Shown here: positions 10,862 through 20,953 of the stretch, piece after piece
How positions within the stretch are numbered: the first letter of the stretch is position 1
Layout: the number at the start of each line of letters is the position of its first letter
Assembly (NCBI GenBank): GCA_014529385.2
Contig: CM043948.1
Location: forward strand, 79,876,291-79,940,290
Reading direction: 5' to 3'
From: Adiantum capillus-veneris
Taxonomy: Eukaryota > Streptophyta > Polypodiopsida > Polypodiales > Pteridaceae
Length of the DNA: 64,000 nucleotides
The notes under the pieces: generated by a model
The model's input: only the letters and a program-made list of their open reading frames with translations
What the model was told of the DNA's origin: nothing
Databases searched by the model: none
Program-made: the position numbers and the translations under genes

Positions 10862-13210
10862 ATGTATGCAGGGTTGTCCACATCAGGCCACAATGCATGT
10901 TCTACTTGCGGGCCATTATTGGTGATAGAGAGGCCGGATGCCATACGCAAGGTAATCTATCCAAACAACCATCATTTCTTACCCCAAGGTCATAGCAAGC
11001 ACAAGGCTCCAACAAATGGGAAGACGCCTCTAAAGCTCACGATGGAAAATTGGGCAACTATTTGGGAAGAGCACTACAACAACAATCCAACTCTGAGTAC
11101 TCCACCAAAAGGTATGTCAAGGTATTCCATATTTTTAAGGCTTCTGTAATTGAAGGACTTAAAAATACAACACCTCTTGGATCCCATGCACATATTCAAG
11201 AATGTAGCCCACACCCTGTGGGACCACATTATTGGCAAGGACTCATTGGGGGCGAGGGAGGATTTGAGGTCTTCAAACATCTCCCCGCCTCTGCTACTCC
11301 ACATTGTGTTCCCAATGGAAATATTGTGCTTCCTAAAGCGCCATGGATGCTAGCCAAAGAAGAATTGGACCAAGTGAAGGGTACCATTGCATCTATTCGC
11401 ACACCAACAAGATACATGAGGTCGCTAAAGGTAGCTTTCACAAAAGAGAAGAAAGGTGGAGCCATTCAATTGTATGGGTTGAAGTCCCATGATTAGCACA
11501 AGATGCTTCACATACTGTCCCTTTCTCTATTCTCTCTATTGTTTTTTTTTTAAGGACATGTATGATTTGTGTGTATGAATTTCTCTCACTTTCCCTTCCT
11601 CTAATTGAAATTGTAGTTCATTCTGTGAGTGAGTATGTGTATATGTTGGGACAAGAAAGTGAGAGATGCTATTTTTAAACTTGGAGAGCTAGTAAGGTAC
11701 ACCACAATATTCCACTCAACTACATTGTTTTATCTACACAATAACATGAACTAGCACTTAGTGTATTCTTGTGTGCTTTCTTGTAGATTTGTGAGCTCTC
11801 AGAAAATTGAAATAGATGCTATCCCTATTGTGCAAACACTTGCAGCAAAAATTGTGTGTACCATTGAGAATGCATTTCCTCGATCGGTTCTTCTTAGTGA
11901 GATCCACCTCTTGGTTCACGTGGTTGAGGAGATTTCTATATGAGGAGTAGTGCACGCACAATGAATGTTCTTGTTAGAGAGGTTTTTAAAGACTCTCAAA
12001 GATTTTGTGCAGCTATGGTCTCAACCATAGGCATGTACGGCCAAAGGGGGGATCGTGCAAGAGGCATTTCTTTACATCTCAGAGTATTTGGCACAAGTTG
12101 ATCCCCCAATGCCTCGCATGTGATCAGACGAGGAGGATGCAAGGATGACTTCACACTTGCCGAGTGGAAAGGGAAAATTATTTAGCATGGATATGATTCT
12201 ATACCGAGTGGTCAATAACTTTTGTATTATTAATGCAAAGGTTATGACCAAGTGGGTGGACTTGTGGACAATGGCAAAGGCAAGGCGTTTGCAAGAGCGA
12301 GAAGCATGGAAATACACCTTGCATGTTTCACAGATCTCATTAGTGTGGAGTGGATTCATGAGAGAATGACCGAAGCAAAAGTGCACAAAGAAGACATCAA
12401 CGATAAAGAATGGGAGTATGCATGAGGCTTCTTACCAAAGGTAGGATATTCATAGACCTAAACCATATTGTATAGTCTTTCTTGATTTTATATTTGTAAT
12501 TGTAAAAAGACATTTTTCTATTTTGTAATGCCTTTCCTTTAACTCTATGTGGTCAAAGGGTCGTCACTTTTGTACATGCCACATTGACAAGCACAGAACC
12601 ACCATGGACTGTGGCATCATGGGCAACTTTGACACAAATGGATGAAACCAAGTATTGTGGAACTATTGAAAGGCTACTAAAGATTAATCTTAGAACCTTT
12701 CATACCTTCATCTTCGAGTGCAAGTGGTTTGCAAATGTGTCTAGACGGCATGAGAATGGCCTCTACATGGTGGACTCTAGTGTGCATCACACAAGGAGTA
12801 TGACAATTTAGTTTTTCCTCCCAATTGTGAGCAGGTGAGTAACTACCCTTTTTATCCTTATTTGCTTGTAACATTAATTATACCAATGTTACTCACTTTG
12901 ATGTTCTCTTCTATAGGTCATCTATATCCGAGCAATCCACCAACCAAAACTTTGGTCCGTAATTCGCGTAACACCTCGAGGAAGAACCATTTTTGCCACT
13001 GATGAAGTGGAGATCATCTTCGACCCTCTTCCACTCCTACTTTGGATGAGGGGGAGACAGAGGAGAGAGATCAATTATTCAAGTCCGGCTGCCACAAGTC
13101 TTAGCGAGGATGATTGTCATGATGATGATGATGATGAGATGGAGGATGAAAATTCAAAGATGATGAAGCCAACGCATCCACAGACGACATTCTATTTTTC
13201 TCTTTATTGA
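10862..13210 (+). pseudogene. TNP2-type (En/Spm, CACTA) transposase relic, C-terminal half
   Basis: Collinear fragments match the second half of TNP2-family transposases, which cut and move CACTA elements. In order: GLSTSGHNACSTCGP (10870-10915), HLLDPMHIFKNVAHTLWDHI (about 11160-11240) in another frame, LPKAPWMLAKEELDQ through YGLKSHD (11330-11494), a DUF4218-like piece with EIHLLVHVVEE (11800-11940), and a DUF4216-like piece with ETKYCGTIERLLKI (12620-12810). An intron-like gap GTGAGT...CTATAG (about 12835-12917) precedes VIYIRAIHQPKLWSVI. An acidic tail ends near 13209. Frameshifts and stops break it throughout. It differs clearly from the copy at 30-34 kb, so it is another family. The N-terminal half is absent. 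Confidence 0.75.
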
Positions 13211-13711
13211 TTTAGGATCCATGGGCTTAGAATTGGATGACGTTTCTTGTAGGGATCTTTTGGAAGATGATTCATAAACATTTTTATACTTTAAGTTATA
13301 AAATTTTTTGGTCATATCATCCATTCATCTCTCTCCCCCCCCTCTTCCTCTCTCTCATTTTATGAAGCATGCTAAATTATGTTAATCAAGTGATAGTGAT
13401 CAATTTAGTTGTAATCAAGTGTAATCCCACATAGCTAACTATTGTTCCATGTTCTCATATCTTTCTTTTTTCATGTGATGTTCTTTAATTTTTTATTAAT
13501 GGGGAGGGGAACACCAAAATTTGAGGGGAAGGGAATGTTCAAGCCAAAATTTGAATGTTTAGGTGCTAAATTGGATTTCAAGAATAAAAGCCGTAATTTT
13601 TGTGGCAACAACAGAGGCAATTGTTGCAAAAATAAATGCGGTAATATTTAAAATGAAAAAAAGCCCCCCCCCCTACCCCCCCCTTGGCGCCTTCCTCTCC
13701 AATTGATTTTG

Positions 13712-13780
<69 letters not shown>

Positions 13781-13811
13781 ACTAAGATGAGCCCCCATTT
13801 TCTCGAGGTTC
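13211..13811. other. Spacer with (CT)n and C-rich tract
   Basis: No gene seen. Contains a C-rich run (about 13665-13685) and a (CT)n run of about 64 bp at 13716-13779. The sequence TTTCTTGTAGGG at about 13244 faintly resembles a CACTA right end but is unsupported. Confidence 0.5.
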
Positions 13812-13814
13812 TTG

Positions 13815-13955
13815 CACTACAAGACGTGCTTAATAGTAGCAACGCTCGTAGTGTGACGCTTAACCATGAAAAAGCACGGCGTCGCTATATGCGTCGCTAT
13901 GTTACAAGAGGCGTCGCTATGTTACTTGTAACATAGCGACGCATATAGCGACGCC
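13815..13955 (+). repeat. CACTA left terminus and subterminal repeats
   Basis: CACTACAAGA is followed by several copies of GCGTCGCTAT(A/G) in both orientations between 13876 and 13955, including a near-palindromic pair around TTACAAGAGGCG and CTTGTAACATAGCGACGC. Subterminal arrays of this kind bind the TNPA-type protein in En/Spm elements. Confidence 0.65.
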
Positions 13956-13979
13956 GCCAGGGCTTTTAAAAAAAAATCG

Positions 13980-14155
13980 AGAGCGTCCGAAAACACAGAT
14001 CTCAGATCTGATTTTTCAACGCACGCTCAAGCAAGCAAGGTAACGCTCTCCCTCTCTCTCTCTCTCTCTCATACACACACACACACACACACACGAGGAG
14101 AGGAAGGAGAGCCAGGTATGCTCCTTCCCTCTCCTCACTCTCATGGTCCCTTCCC

Positions 14156-14246
<91 letters not shown>

Positions 14247-14297
14247 TGTGTTTTTGAGAGAGAGAGAGAGAGAGAGAGAGATAGATAGATAGATAGA
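13980..14297. repeat. Compound (CT)n/(CA)n/(GA)n/(TAGA)n microsatellites
   Basis: Successive runs: CT then AC at 14050-14092, CT then AC at 14160-14244, GA at 14257-14281, TAGA to about 14297. The last two abut the LINE and read (TCTA)n(TC)n directly after AATAAAA on its strand, so they may be its 3' tail. Confidence 0.85.
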
Positions 14298-14329
14298 TTT
14301 TATTATCGTCCTCGGAGGTCAAATATGAC

Positions 14330-17158
14330 CTATGGGACCAAAGTTACATGTGATGTAGTATGTGTATAGCTGATGAGTGACTCTCGATGCTCCAAAATTG
14401 TAGTGATGAGAGTCGCAATGGAGAGCCCACACTTTGGCTGGGAGAGGAAAGTGTGTAGGTCTAAGTTATGGCTGAAAATGTGAGAGAAGCAAGTTCGGAT
14501 GTGATCAAAAGATGAGCACTCTAGTAGTGTGTGGTACTCAGACTCTCGAACTTGCAGTGAGCATAATGTGCACAATCGATTTGACTCTTCTCCATTGCCC
14601 CAACGCCCTATCTCGCATCGAAGGAAATGGGAGCTAAGCCGAATTGCTGCGATAGTGCGTATCGCGGACAAGGGAATAGGCTCAAGCATGTAAGTGTGAG
14701 TACGGTTTCCTCTCTCAGCGAAGAACATGGTTTTGTAGTTGGGGGCAATATAGGTGGTGTAATGTATGAAGCGTGACCCACCGGATTTCTCCCAAGCCGT
14801 AATACATTGGCGTTGTAGAAAAGCTTCATTCACTTGAGAGTCAATTGAAGCATCATGTAGCAAGTGTAATGCATCCCATCTCCCAAACCACTTCTTTATG
14901 TCTTGCATCCATCCCGTGCTCAAGATCTTGCTTTTATGCGTCTTTTGAACTTTTTTGCTTGCTTCCCATGCAATTGTAGGAAGTCGATGTGAGGGGTTTT
15001 GACGCATCTTTATCATGTACTCCACAACCCTTTCCATGCCCATAACCTCAATTGGAAGAGATCCCGACTCAAGAAGTAGGAGCATATATGGTGTTTGTGT
15101 CTTAACTTGGAGAAAGTTTGTAAGAAAACGCTTTTGGACATTCTCAAACTCTTTCCAAGTAGACTTTGAGATGCTCCCGCCCCACACTTCAACTCCATAA
15201 AGAAGAACCGGTGTCACCAATGCATCAAAAAGATACTTCTTGAGAACCCAACACTTGATGTTTCCTGCATTACACATGTTCTCAAATGCATAATATGCTC
15301 TCTTTCCCACTTCCAAACGACGCATAGCACATTCATGCCACTTGTGATTGGATGGAACCTCAAGGCCAAGGTACTTAAAGCTCTCAACAACTTCAAGTGT
15401 TTCGTTGTTGTACACAATGCATGGCTTCTCCTTATGGTTGGTTTTCACAAGCATAACCTTTGTTTTGGATTCATTTACAATCAGCCCACTATGCAAGCAA
15501 AAGTTCTCAAGGACAACCATAAGCTTTTGTGCATCTTCTAAAGTGTGTGCTAGAAGCACTACATCATCCGCATACAACAAAAGCATGATTACCGCATTGC
15601 AAATAGTGACCTCTTCAATGCCTTCTTGCATAAAGTCAAGTACCATTTGTTCCAATTGATCGATGCATAGACCAAAGAGAGTTGGTGACAATGGACATCC
15701 TTGTTTAACCCCAATAGTGCTTACAAAAATTTCTGAAATTTCTCTTCCCATGCGCAATTGACAAATCACCTTCTCATAGATTCGAGAAACCGCAAGCATA
15801 AACTCACTTGGCACTTGGAGTTCTTCCATCCTTCTCCACAAATTGTTACGTGGAATCATATCAAAGGCTTTCTTAAAGTCCACAAAACAACAATACAATC
15901 GCTTGCCTTTCAACCGACTTTCCTCCATGAGAACACGAAGAGTGACAAGATGATCAATGGTGCTATGGCATCGACGAAAACCCGCTTGTCCCTTTGCACG
16001 CTTGTCATTATCTTCAGCCCAATCACTCAATTTCATCTCCATTATGCACCCAAACAACTTTGCCATAAGAGACCCAATCATTATAGTCCGGTAGTTGCTT
16101 ACATTCTTTACATCCCCTCCTTTATGCAAAGGCTTAACCCAATTAGTACTCCAATCATAAGGGATACCATGTTGAAGTGCAAGGTTGAACATATGACACA
16201 TCCACTCATGGGTAAAATCTCCCGTCCATTTGATCATCTCCGGCTTGATACCTTGAAGATCTCCCGCTTTGCGAGTGGCCAACTTTTCAAGCCCACCGCA
16301 TACATCCTCAATAGTAAAAAAAGACGGCATACATGGGAGTGAACCATAAAATGGCATTTTTTCAGTATTTTCTTGCTCATATAATTGCCTACAATGTGTG
16401 TACATATCCACTAGACTCAAGTTACCAAAATTCTCAACCCGCTTGCCTCTCAAGTTTCTCCAAAATCTTCCACATGCATGTGCCTTTTCTTGGACTTGAA
16501 ATTCTTGTTGCTTTACTTCCCATCTTCTTCTCTTCTTTTGAATCAATGCCTTGTATGTATGCAAATGACTTTGATAGTTGTCTTTGTCCATAGTTGCATC
16601 AAGCTTTATCAAGGACTTTCGAGCATCTTGACATTCTTTATCAAACCACCTTTTGCGTGATGTTTTTGTGCGAGCATTCATATCCCCAAATACAATAACA
16701 TCACCTTCACCTTTGAAATAAGCAATGTCCTCTTCCAAATCAGAAAATGGTTGATCTCTATCCATGCAAGCATAAAAGGGAGAATCATGATGAGGAATGT
16801 AGCAACCGGCTACAAAAATGGGTGCTCTTTTTGGTGTCATAATTTTCAGCCATACATAACGTTTGTACTTGTCATCTTTCACAATTGATACAAAATCTTC
16901 CAATCCTTTCTTAACCATACATGCTAACCCTCCTTGTCCTCTTCGTTGCTTGAGATTCTTTGACCACATCAATGAATGTACATTGTAATCCTCCAAGCCG
17001 TTAATCCTTTGTGTATCATGCTCCCAAGTTTCAACAAGAAGTACAACATCGGCTTTGCTTGTTAGTTCATCAATGCCAACCCCCGCATTCCATGGGTATC
17101 CATAACAATTCCAAAAGTATATTTTCAATTGTAACTCGGTCTCATAGGTCACGCATCC
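14330..17158 (-). CDS. LINE ORF2: endonuclease (internally deleted) and reverse transcriptase
   Basis: About 940 residues. N-terminal APE-type endonuclease parts are visible: IYFWNCYG (11-18), LLVETW (38-43), and FGDMNART (155-162). Immediately after comes KRWFDKEC (167-174), which in relatives lies beyond the endonuclease, so the segment with the SDH motif is missing. The reverse transcriptase is long: VDFKKAFD (424-431), GVKQGCPLSP (481-490), and YADD (527-530). A C-terminal Cys-His site LCTLC...ESEYHTLLEC matches L1 tails. The frame has no ATG near its start; the first in-frame codon after the ORF1 stop is GGA, with a GTG two codons on. RT residues look intact, but the endonuclease should not nick normally. 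Confidence 0.85.
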   Translation of the reverse strand, partial: GCVTYETELQLKIYFWNCYGYPWNAGVGIDELTSKADVVLLVETWEHDTQRINGLEDYNVHSLMWSKNLKQRRGQGGLACMVKKGLEDFVSIVKDDKYKRYVWLKIMTPKRAPIFVAGCYIPHHDSPFYACMDRDQPFSDLEEDIAYFKGEGDVIVFGDMNARTKTSRKRWFDKECQDARKSLIKLDATMDKDNYQSHLHTYKALIQKKRRRWEVKQQEFQVQEKAHACGRFWRNLRGKRVENFGNLSLVDMYTHCRQLYEQENTEKMPFYGSLPCMPSFFTIEDVCGGLEKLATRKAGDLQGIKPEMIKWTGDFTHEWMCHMFNLALQHGIPYDWSTNWVKPLHKGGDVKNVSNYRTIMIGSLMAKLFGCIMEMKLSDWAEDNDKRAKGQAGFRRCHSTIDHLVTLRVLMEESRLKGKRLYCCFVDFKKAFDMIPRNNLWRRMEELQVPSEFMLAVSRIYEKVICQLRMGREISEIFVSTIGVKQGCPLSPTLFGLCIDQLEQMVLDFMQEGIEEVTICNAVIMLLLYADDVVLLAHTLEDAQKLMVVLENFCLHSGLIVNESKTKVMLVKTNHKEKPCIVYNNETLEVVESFKYLGLEVPSNHKWHECAMRRLEVGKRAYYAFENMCNAGNIKCWVLKKYLFDALVTPVLLYGVEVWGGSISKSTWKEFENVQKRFLTNFLQVKTQTPYMLLLLESGSLPIEVMGMERVVEYMIKMRQNPSHRLPTIAWEASKKVQKTHKSKILSTGWMQDIKKWFGRWDALHLLHDASIDSQVNEAFLQRQCITAWEKSGGSRFIHYTTYIAPNYKTMFFAERGNRTHTYMLEPIPLSAIRTIAAIRLSSHFLRCEIGRWGNGEESNRLCTLCSLQVRESEYHTLLECSSFDHIRTCFSHIFSHNLDLHTFLSQPKCGLSIATLITTILEHRESLISYTHTTSHVTLVP

Positions 17159-18109
17159 CTATTTGCTTGAGAGACTTGCCTCCTCCTTGGGCACATTTTC
17201 TTCATGAGAGATCTCCTTGTTTTTATTATTCTTTTCCTCATATGCCTTGCGACGCATATTTTGTTGCTTAATAGTGCGATCTTCACATCCAAAACATTTT
17301 GTATCCCTCAAATAGATCCAACTATTATCAAGGATAATCTTTCGCTTGGTCTCATCCGGCATGGTGCATACAATTGGCCGTTCTCCCGAGCGAGGAGCTC
17401 CTTGCTTCCCCACTCTATGTGCTCCATAGACCATAACTCCGGACATGCCAAAGTGGGTTTTGAAGAAATCTTCAATAACAATGGCAAGAGAAGGAGGTGT
17501 CTCTAACTTCTCTTCGGGAATTCCACGAATAACAATGTTCTTGGAACGTCGCTCCCGTTCCTTCAACTCCTCCACATCCACATTCTCAACATTCTTTGTT
17601 TGAACCATAGCTTGCATGAGTGAGGAATTAGAAACCACATTGCTACCACATACATCAGCCCAAGACTTATTTGTGCATACATTTTTCATGTCGCATACAT
17701 CCCGGCTCATAGTGTCAAATTTCTCCTCTTTCAATTCATGGTCATGCTCTACTTTGCTCATCCGCTCCTTCAAAGCATTCAAGTCCACAAGAGAGCGTTT
17801 ACATTCCTTGACTTCCTCTTCAAGTTGCATCAAACGTGTTGTTTGCATCTCAAGTGTCCTCTTGAGATTCTCATTCTCAACCACAAGTACCCTTAGTGTG
17901 CCATTCTCCATTGCAAGTGCTCGTAAGTCTTCGCCTTGTTTGTTTACGGTCTCTTGCAATGATACCAAGTACGCCATGATCATGGTTTCCGATGTCGTTG
18001 GTTGGGTGGTTGTGTTGCTATCTCCACACTTAGGAGATTTTGGATCATTTTCCACAATGGTTGTGGACCTTGTTGAAGAAGAAGAACCCTTGCGAGTGCC
18101 GGAAGACAT
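17159..18109 (-). CDS. LINE ORF1 protein, coiled coil plus RRM-like domain
   Basis: 316 residues from the ATG at 18109-18107. The N-terminal 45 residues are Ser/Thr-rich. Residues about 50-135 form a heptad-rich coiled coil (ENENLKRTLEMQTTRLMQLE and on). The second half carries NIVIRGIPEEK, then AHRVGK, RPIVCTMPD and KIILDNSWIYL, the order of the RRM-like domain in L1-type ORF1 proteins that package element RNA. There is no CCHC knuckle, whereas many seed-plant L1 ORF1 proteins have one. A basic tail ends at TAG 17161-17159. ORF2 continues in the same frame after that single stop. Confidence 0.7.
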   Translation of the reverse strand: MSSGTRKGSSSSTRSTTIVENDPKSPKCGDSNTTTQPTTSETMIMAYLVSLQETVNKQGEDLRALAMENGTLRVLVVENENLKRTLEMQTTRLMQLEEEVKECKRSLVDLNALKERMSKVEHDHELKEEKFDTMSRDVCDMKNVCTNKSWADVCGSNVVSNSSLMQAMVQTKNVENVDVEELKERERRSKNIVIRGIPEEKLETPPSLAIVIEDFFKTHFGMSGVMVYGAHRVGKQGAPRSGERPIVCTMPDETKRKIILDNSWIYLRDTKCFGCEDRTIKQQNMRRKAYEEKNNKNKEISHEENVPKEEASLSSK

Positions 18110-18334
18110 TGTATGTAAAATAGGAGATGAAAATCAATTTTGTTGAATCTGCTCACTTCGGAAATGCTGCTACAGAAACGCCTTCCATAACTCTGAAAAT
18201 TTCTGTCTTTACATCAATGCGTAGAGGACTTCGTGCTCTTCGATTGAGGCTATAGATCACCCAAATCGGAGTTCAGATGAAGAAGTTATGATCAAAAGAG
18301 TGGACTGCTATCTACTAGGTCAAAAAACGGTTGC

Positions 18335-18385
<51 letters not shown>

Positions 18386-18596
18386 GAACGAGAGATAGAA
18401 AGAGAGAGAGAGAGAGCACAAGTATAAACAAAAAACACACACACACATGCATAAATAAAGAAAGCACACACACATTGAGAGAGGAAAAGAGAGAGAGAGC
18501 ATGCATAAACCAAAAACATAGACACACATGCATAAACAAAGAATGCACACAAACATTGCGAGAGGAAAAGAGACAGAGAGAGAGAGAGATGTAAAA

Positions 18597-18639
<43 letters not shown>

Positions 18640-18644
18640 AAGAA
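18110..18644. repeat. Probable LINE 5' UTR, then GA/CA microsatellite mixture
   Basis: Bases 18110-18335 are unique and likely the LINE 5' UTR. From 18341 come GA runs, interspersed CA runs (18433-18475) and an imperfect direct repeat of about 70 bp (CATGCATAAAC... at 18498 and 18529) before another GA run at 18600-18634. Nothing coding. Confidence 0.6.
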
Positions 18645-19005
18645 GAAGAGAGTCTTAACATCGTAAGAAACTATCCCAAGAGACCTTAAAGATCTAGTCG
18701 ACAGGAGTTGAACTCAAGACCTGTTATTCATAAGGGAAATGGAATAACCAATCTATCACACTTTGGTGATAGAAAAGTTATACCATTTTTCTCCTTTTTT
18801 TATTGGCGTGCACACACACCCACACACACACCTGAGAAGAAGAGAGTTTAATTTAACGTCGTAGGAAACTAATTAAAGAGACCTAAAAATCTAGCTGACG
18901 AGGAGTTGAACTCAAGACCTGTTATTCAAGAGGAAAATGGCATAACCAATCTACCACACTTGGGTGATAGAAAGGTTATACCATTTTTCTCTTTTTATTG
19001 GCACA
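18645..19005 (-). repeat. tRNA-related SINE-like repeats, two tandem copies
   Basis: Two units of about 185 bp. On the minus strand each has a pol III A-box-like sequence (TGGTAGATTGGTTA at 18956-18943; a one-base variant at 18758-18745) and a B-box-like GAGTTCAACTCC (18715-18704 and 18912-18901) about 30 bp downstream, the spacing of a tRNA gene. The units end in TCTTCTTC and TG repeats. No cloverleaf with a complete acceptor stem is evident, so these are SINE-like repeats, not tRNA genes. The second unit is cut by the Tat LTR. Confidence 0.55.
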
Positions 19006-19481
19006 TGATAGCGGGAAAAAGAGCAGTGCAATCGGGTGGCCTCTGTACTCGTGCACACTCCACAAACCACGCCTCATGCAAACAAGCAAAGAACAAAACA
19101 AAGGGGGCACCACCCTAAATTAAAAGGTTTAGGGACCTCACACATAGTGCACATAGGCAAGTGAGACTTCTGGCATTATGATGGCATCAAAACATATGGC
19201 AAAACACATAGAAACGAATCTTAGGGACCTTATGTAGCATATATATACACAAGACATCAGCTTAACAATACAACGGCATCTGATCATACATAACAAGGAT
19301 ATAGAGAAGCAAGCCAAGGATGGCATAATCCCTTGTCAAAAACAATCAACCCAGCAAGTAGGTATGATCCTACTAGCAACACATCAATACCTTAGAGAAT
19401 GATGGCGAGGATGGTGGCCATGGAGCATGAGAGAAGACTCCTTATTTAGGTTTTAGGGCTAGTAATGTAGCATACTAGAGG

Positions 19482-19518
<37 letters not shown>

Positions 19519-20527
19519 TCCATCCATAGCTCCTCGTTGTGAGCAATGTCGTCATAGCTTCATTGCTTGGTGAAGGGGGTGAAGTGTGTTGGTTTTAAGT
19601 GAAAGAAGGCCTCCTTATATAGGTTTCTGAGAGGGTTTAGGATTAGGGATAAACATGCTTAAATCCGCTGATTGGGGTTACTTTTTGCTTAGGGTGGTCA
19701 ACAGATTGAGGTCACCTGATATGTCACCATCAAGATATTCTCTAGAGTGATGTGAGAGGGGAGGGTAAATGCTGATTTTTCTGATTGTGACACATGGGGA
19801 TAAGGCCTTGACCAGCATTTAAGAGCAGGTAAGGTGGCTGTTGAAACTGGAGGTTCTGCACATGTCAGGGGGGGACCTGCGGGGGGGAGGTGGCAGCTGG
19901 GTCCTCCTGAATATCAAATTCTCAAAAAATCCTCAACCATGCCTTCTTTCGACATGTGTTCTTTGAAAAAATCAACATGTCTCTTTTCAACTCAAAAAGT
20001 CTTTATCCCTGTTGACTCACCTTTACCATAATATTTTCCCCTTTTCTCCTCCTGTAACTATATTGTTGATGCCCAATCACTGCTTCTAGTAACAGTGAAC
20101 TGTTACCTACCAAATACTTATGGTGCAGTAAAAAATATTTACCATGGGTAAAAGAAGTTAATGTAGGTAAAAAGTGATTTGTATTTACCATGTAGGTGAA
20201 AAATATTTACTGTAGGTAAAAAATATTTACTGTTAGTAAAAAAGTGAAACCGGAGTATGCTGTGCTGTGAGTCCACACGAACATCCTCGTGTAAATTTCA
20301 CTAGAAATTCACACCTAGAATGGGCTATTCTGTAAGATATAGGTTGTAGGCATGCATAAGAGATTGTTCCCACGTATCTTCTGTCCATGGCACTTTTTCT
20401 CTTTGGTGCTTGTGAAGTAGATTTTTCTTCTCTTTCAAGATCCCTTGGACTAGAGTATCCTCATCTCCCCAACAACTGACTGTGCCTTTATTGCATCTTC
20501 AGAAGGGGTCCTAAAAACCATGCATCA
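19006..20527 (-). repeat. 3' LTR of the Tat element
   Basis: 1522 bp, matching 27240-28773 from end to end. On the minus strand it begins TGATGCATGG and ends CCCGCTATCA. A TATA-like CTATATAAGG lies on the minus strand at 19622-19613. A GA run near 19490 differs in length from the partner copy. AAATATTTAC-type motifs recur several times near 20130-20240. Confidence 0.93.
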
Positions 20528-20529
20528 TA

Positions 20530-20546
20530 TAGCCCTCCCCCTTAAG
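20530..20546 (-). other. Polypurine tract of the Tat element
   Basis: On the minus strand AAGGGGGAGGGCT lies just upstream of the 3' LTR, where plus-strand DNA synthesis is primed. The 400 bp between it and the integrase stop (20547-20953) contain T-rich runs and no gene. Confidence 0.7.
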
Positions 20547-20953
20547 CTAGAGGTATTTGATGCCTCTAGCTATAGGTTGTGCTACAATAAGGTTCTCTTG
20601 AATACTTACCCACCTGGTACCAATTGAATTTTCCATGTTACTGCTTTCTTGGCTGATGCACCGTGTTTAGTCCTTTCTGATGAATAATTGTATCCATCTA
20701 TGACTAACAACTGGTCTCCTAGACCCTTGAAAGCCATACCCCATCCATTGTCAATATCCGCTTTCACTGGTAGCATTCTCTTTTTTTCTTTTTTTCTTCT
20801 CTTTTTTCCTTCTTTTTTTTTGTCTTCTCTTTTTTTTTTTTCGAAACGACTATGTACATGATTGTTACCTTAGTTGGAGCTCGAATATGATGAGCTCTCC
20901 TCTGAACCATCCTTAGCATTGATTTCACCAGCATATGGCTGTGAAAGACGACA

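Larger units (their letters stand above)
14264..18130 (-). mobile_element. L1-like non-LTR retrotransposon (LINE)
   Basis: Two ORFs on the minus strand: a coiled-coil RNA-binding ORF1 and an endonuclease/RT ORF2. Downstream of ORF2 comes AATAAAA, then TCTA and TC repeats instead of poly(A). The 5' limit is uncertain (about 18110-18310). No target duplication could be set because both ends run into microsatellites. It sits inside the proposed CACTA element and so is younger than it. Confidence 0.8.

Noticed and set aside
13239-13252. TTTCTTGTAGGG as the right end of the 10.9-13.2 kb CACTA relic
   Set aside because: No matching left end, no subterminal repeats and no target duplication.
18292-18661. 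Minus-strand frames rich in Ser, Leu, Cys and Val
   Set aside because: Artefacts of GA/CA microsatellites; no conserved motif.
18704-18758. A true tRNA gene
   Set aside because: A- and B-box-like motifs are present, but no complete acceptor stem or clear anticodon arm could be drawn by eye.
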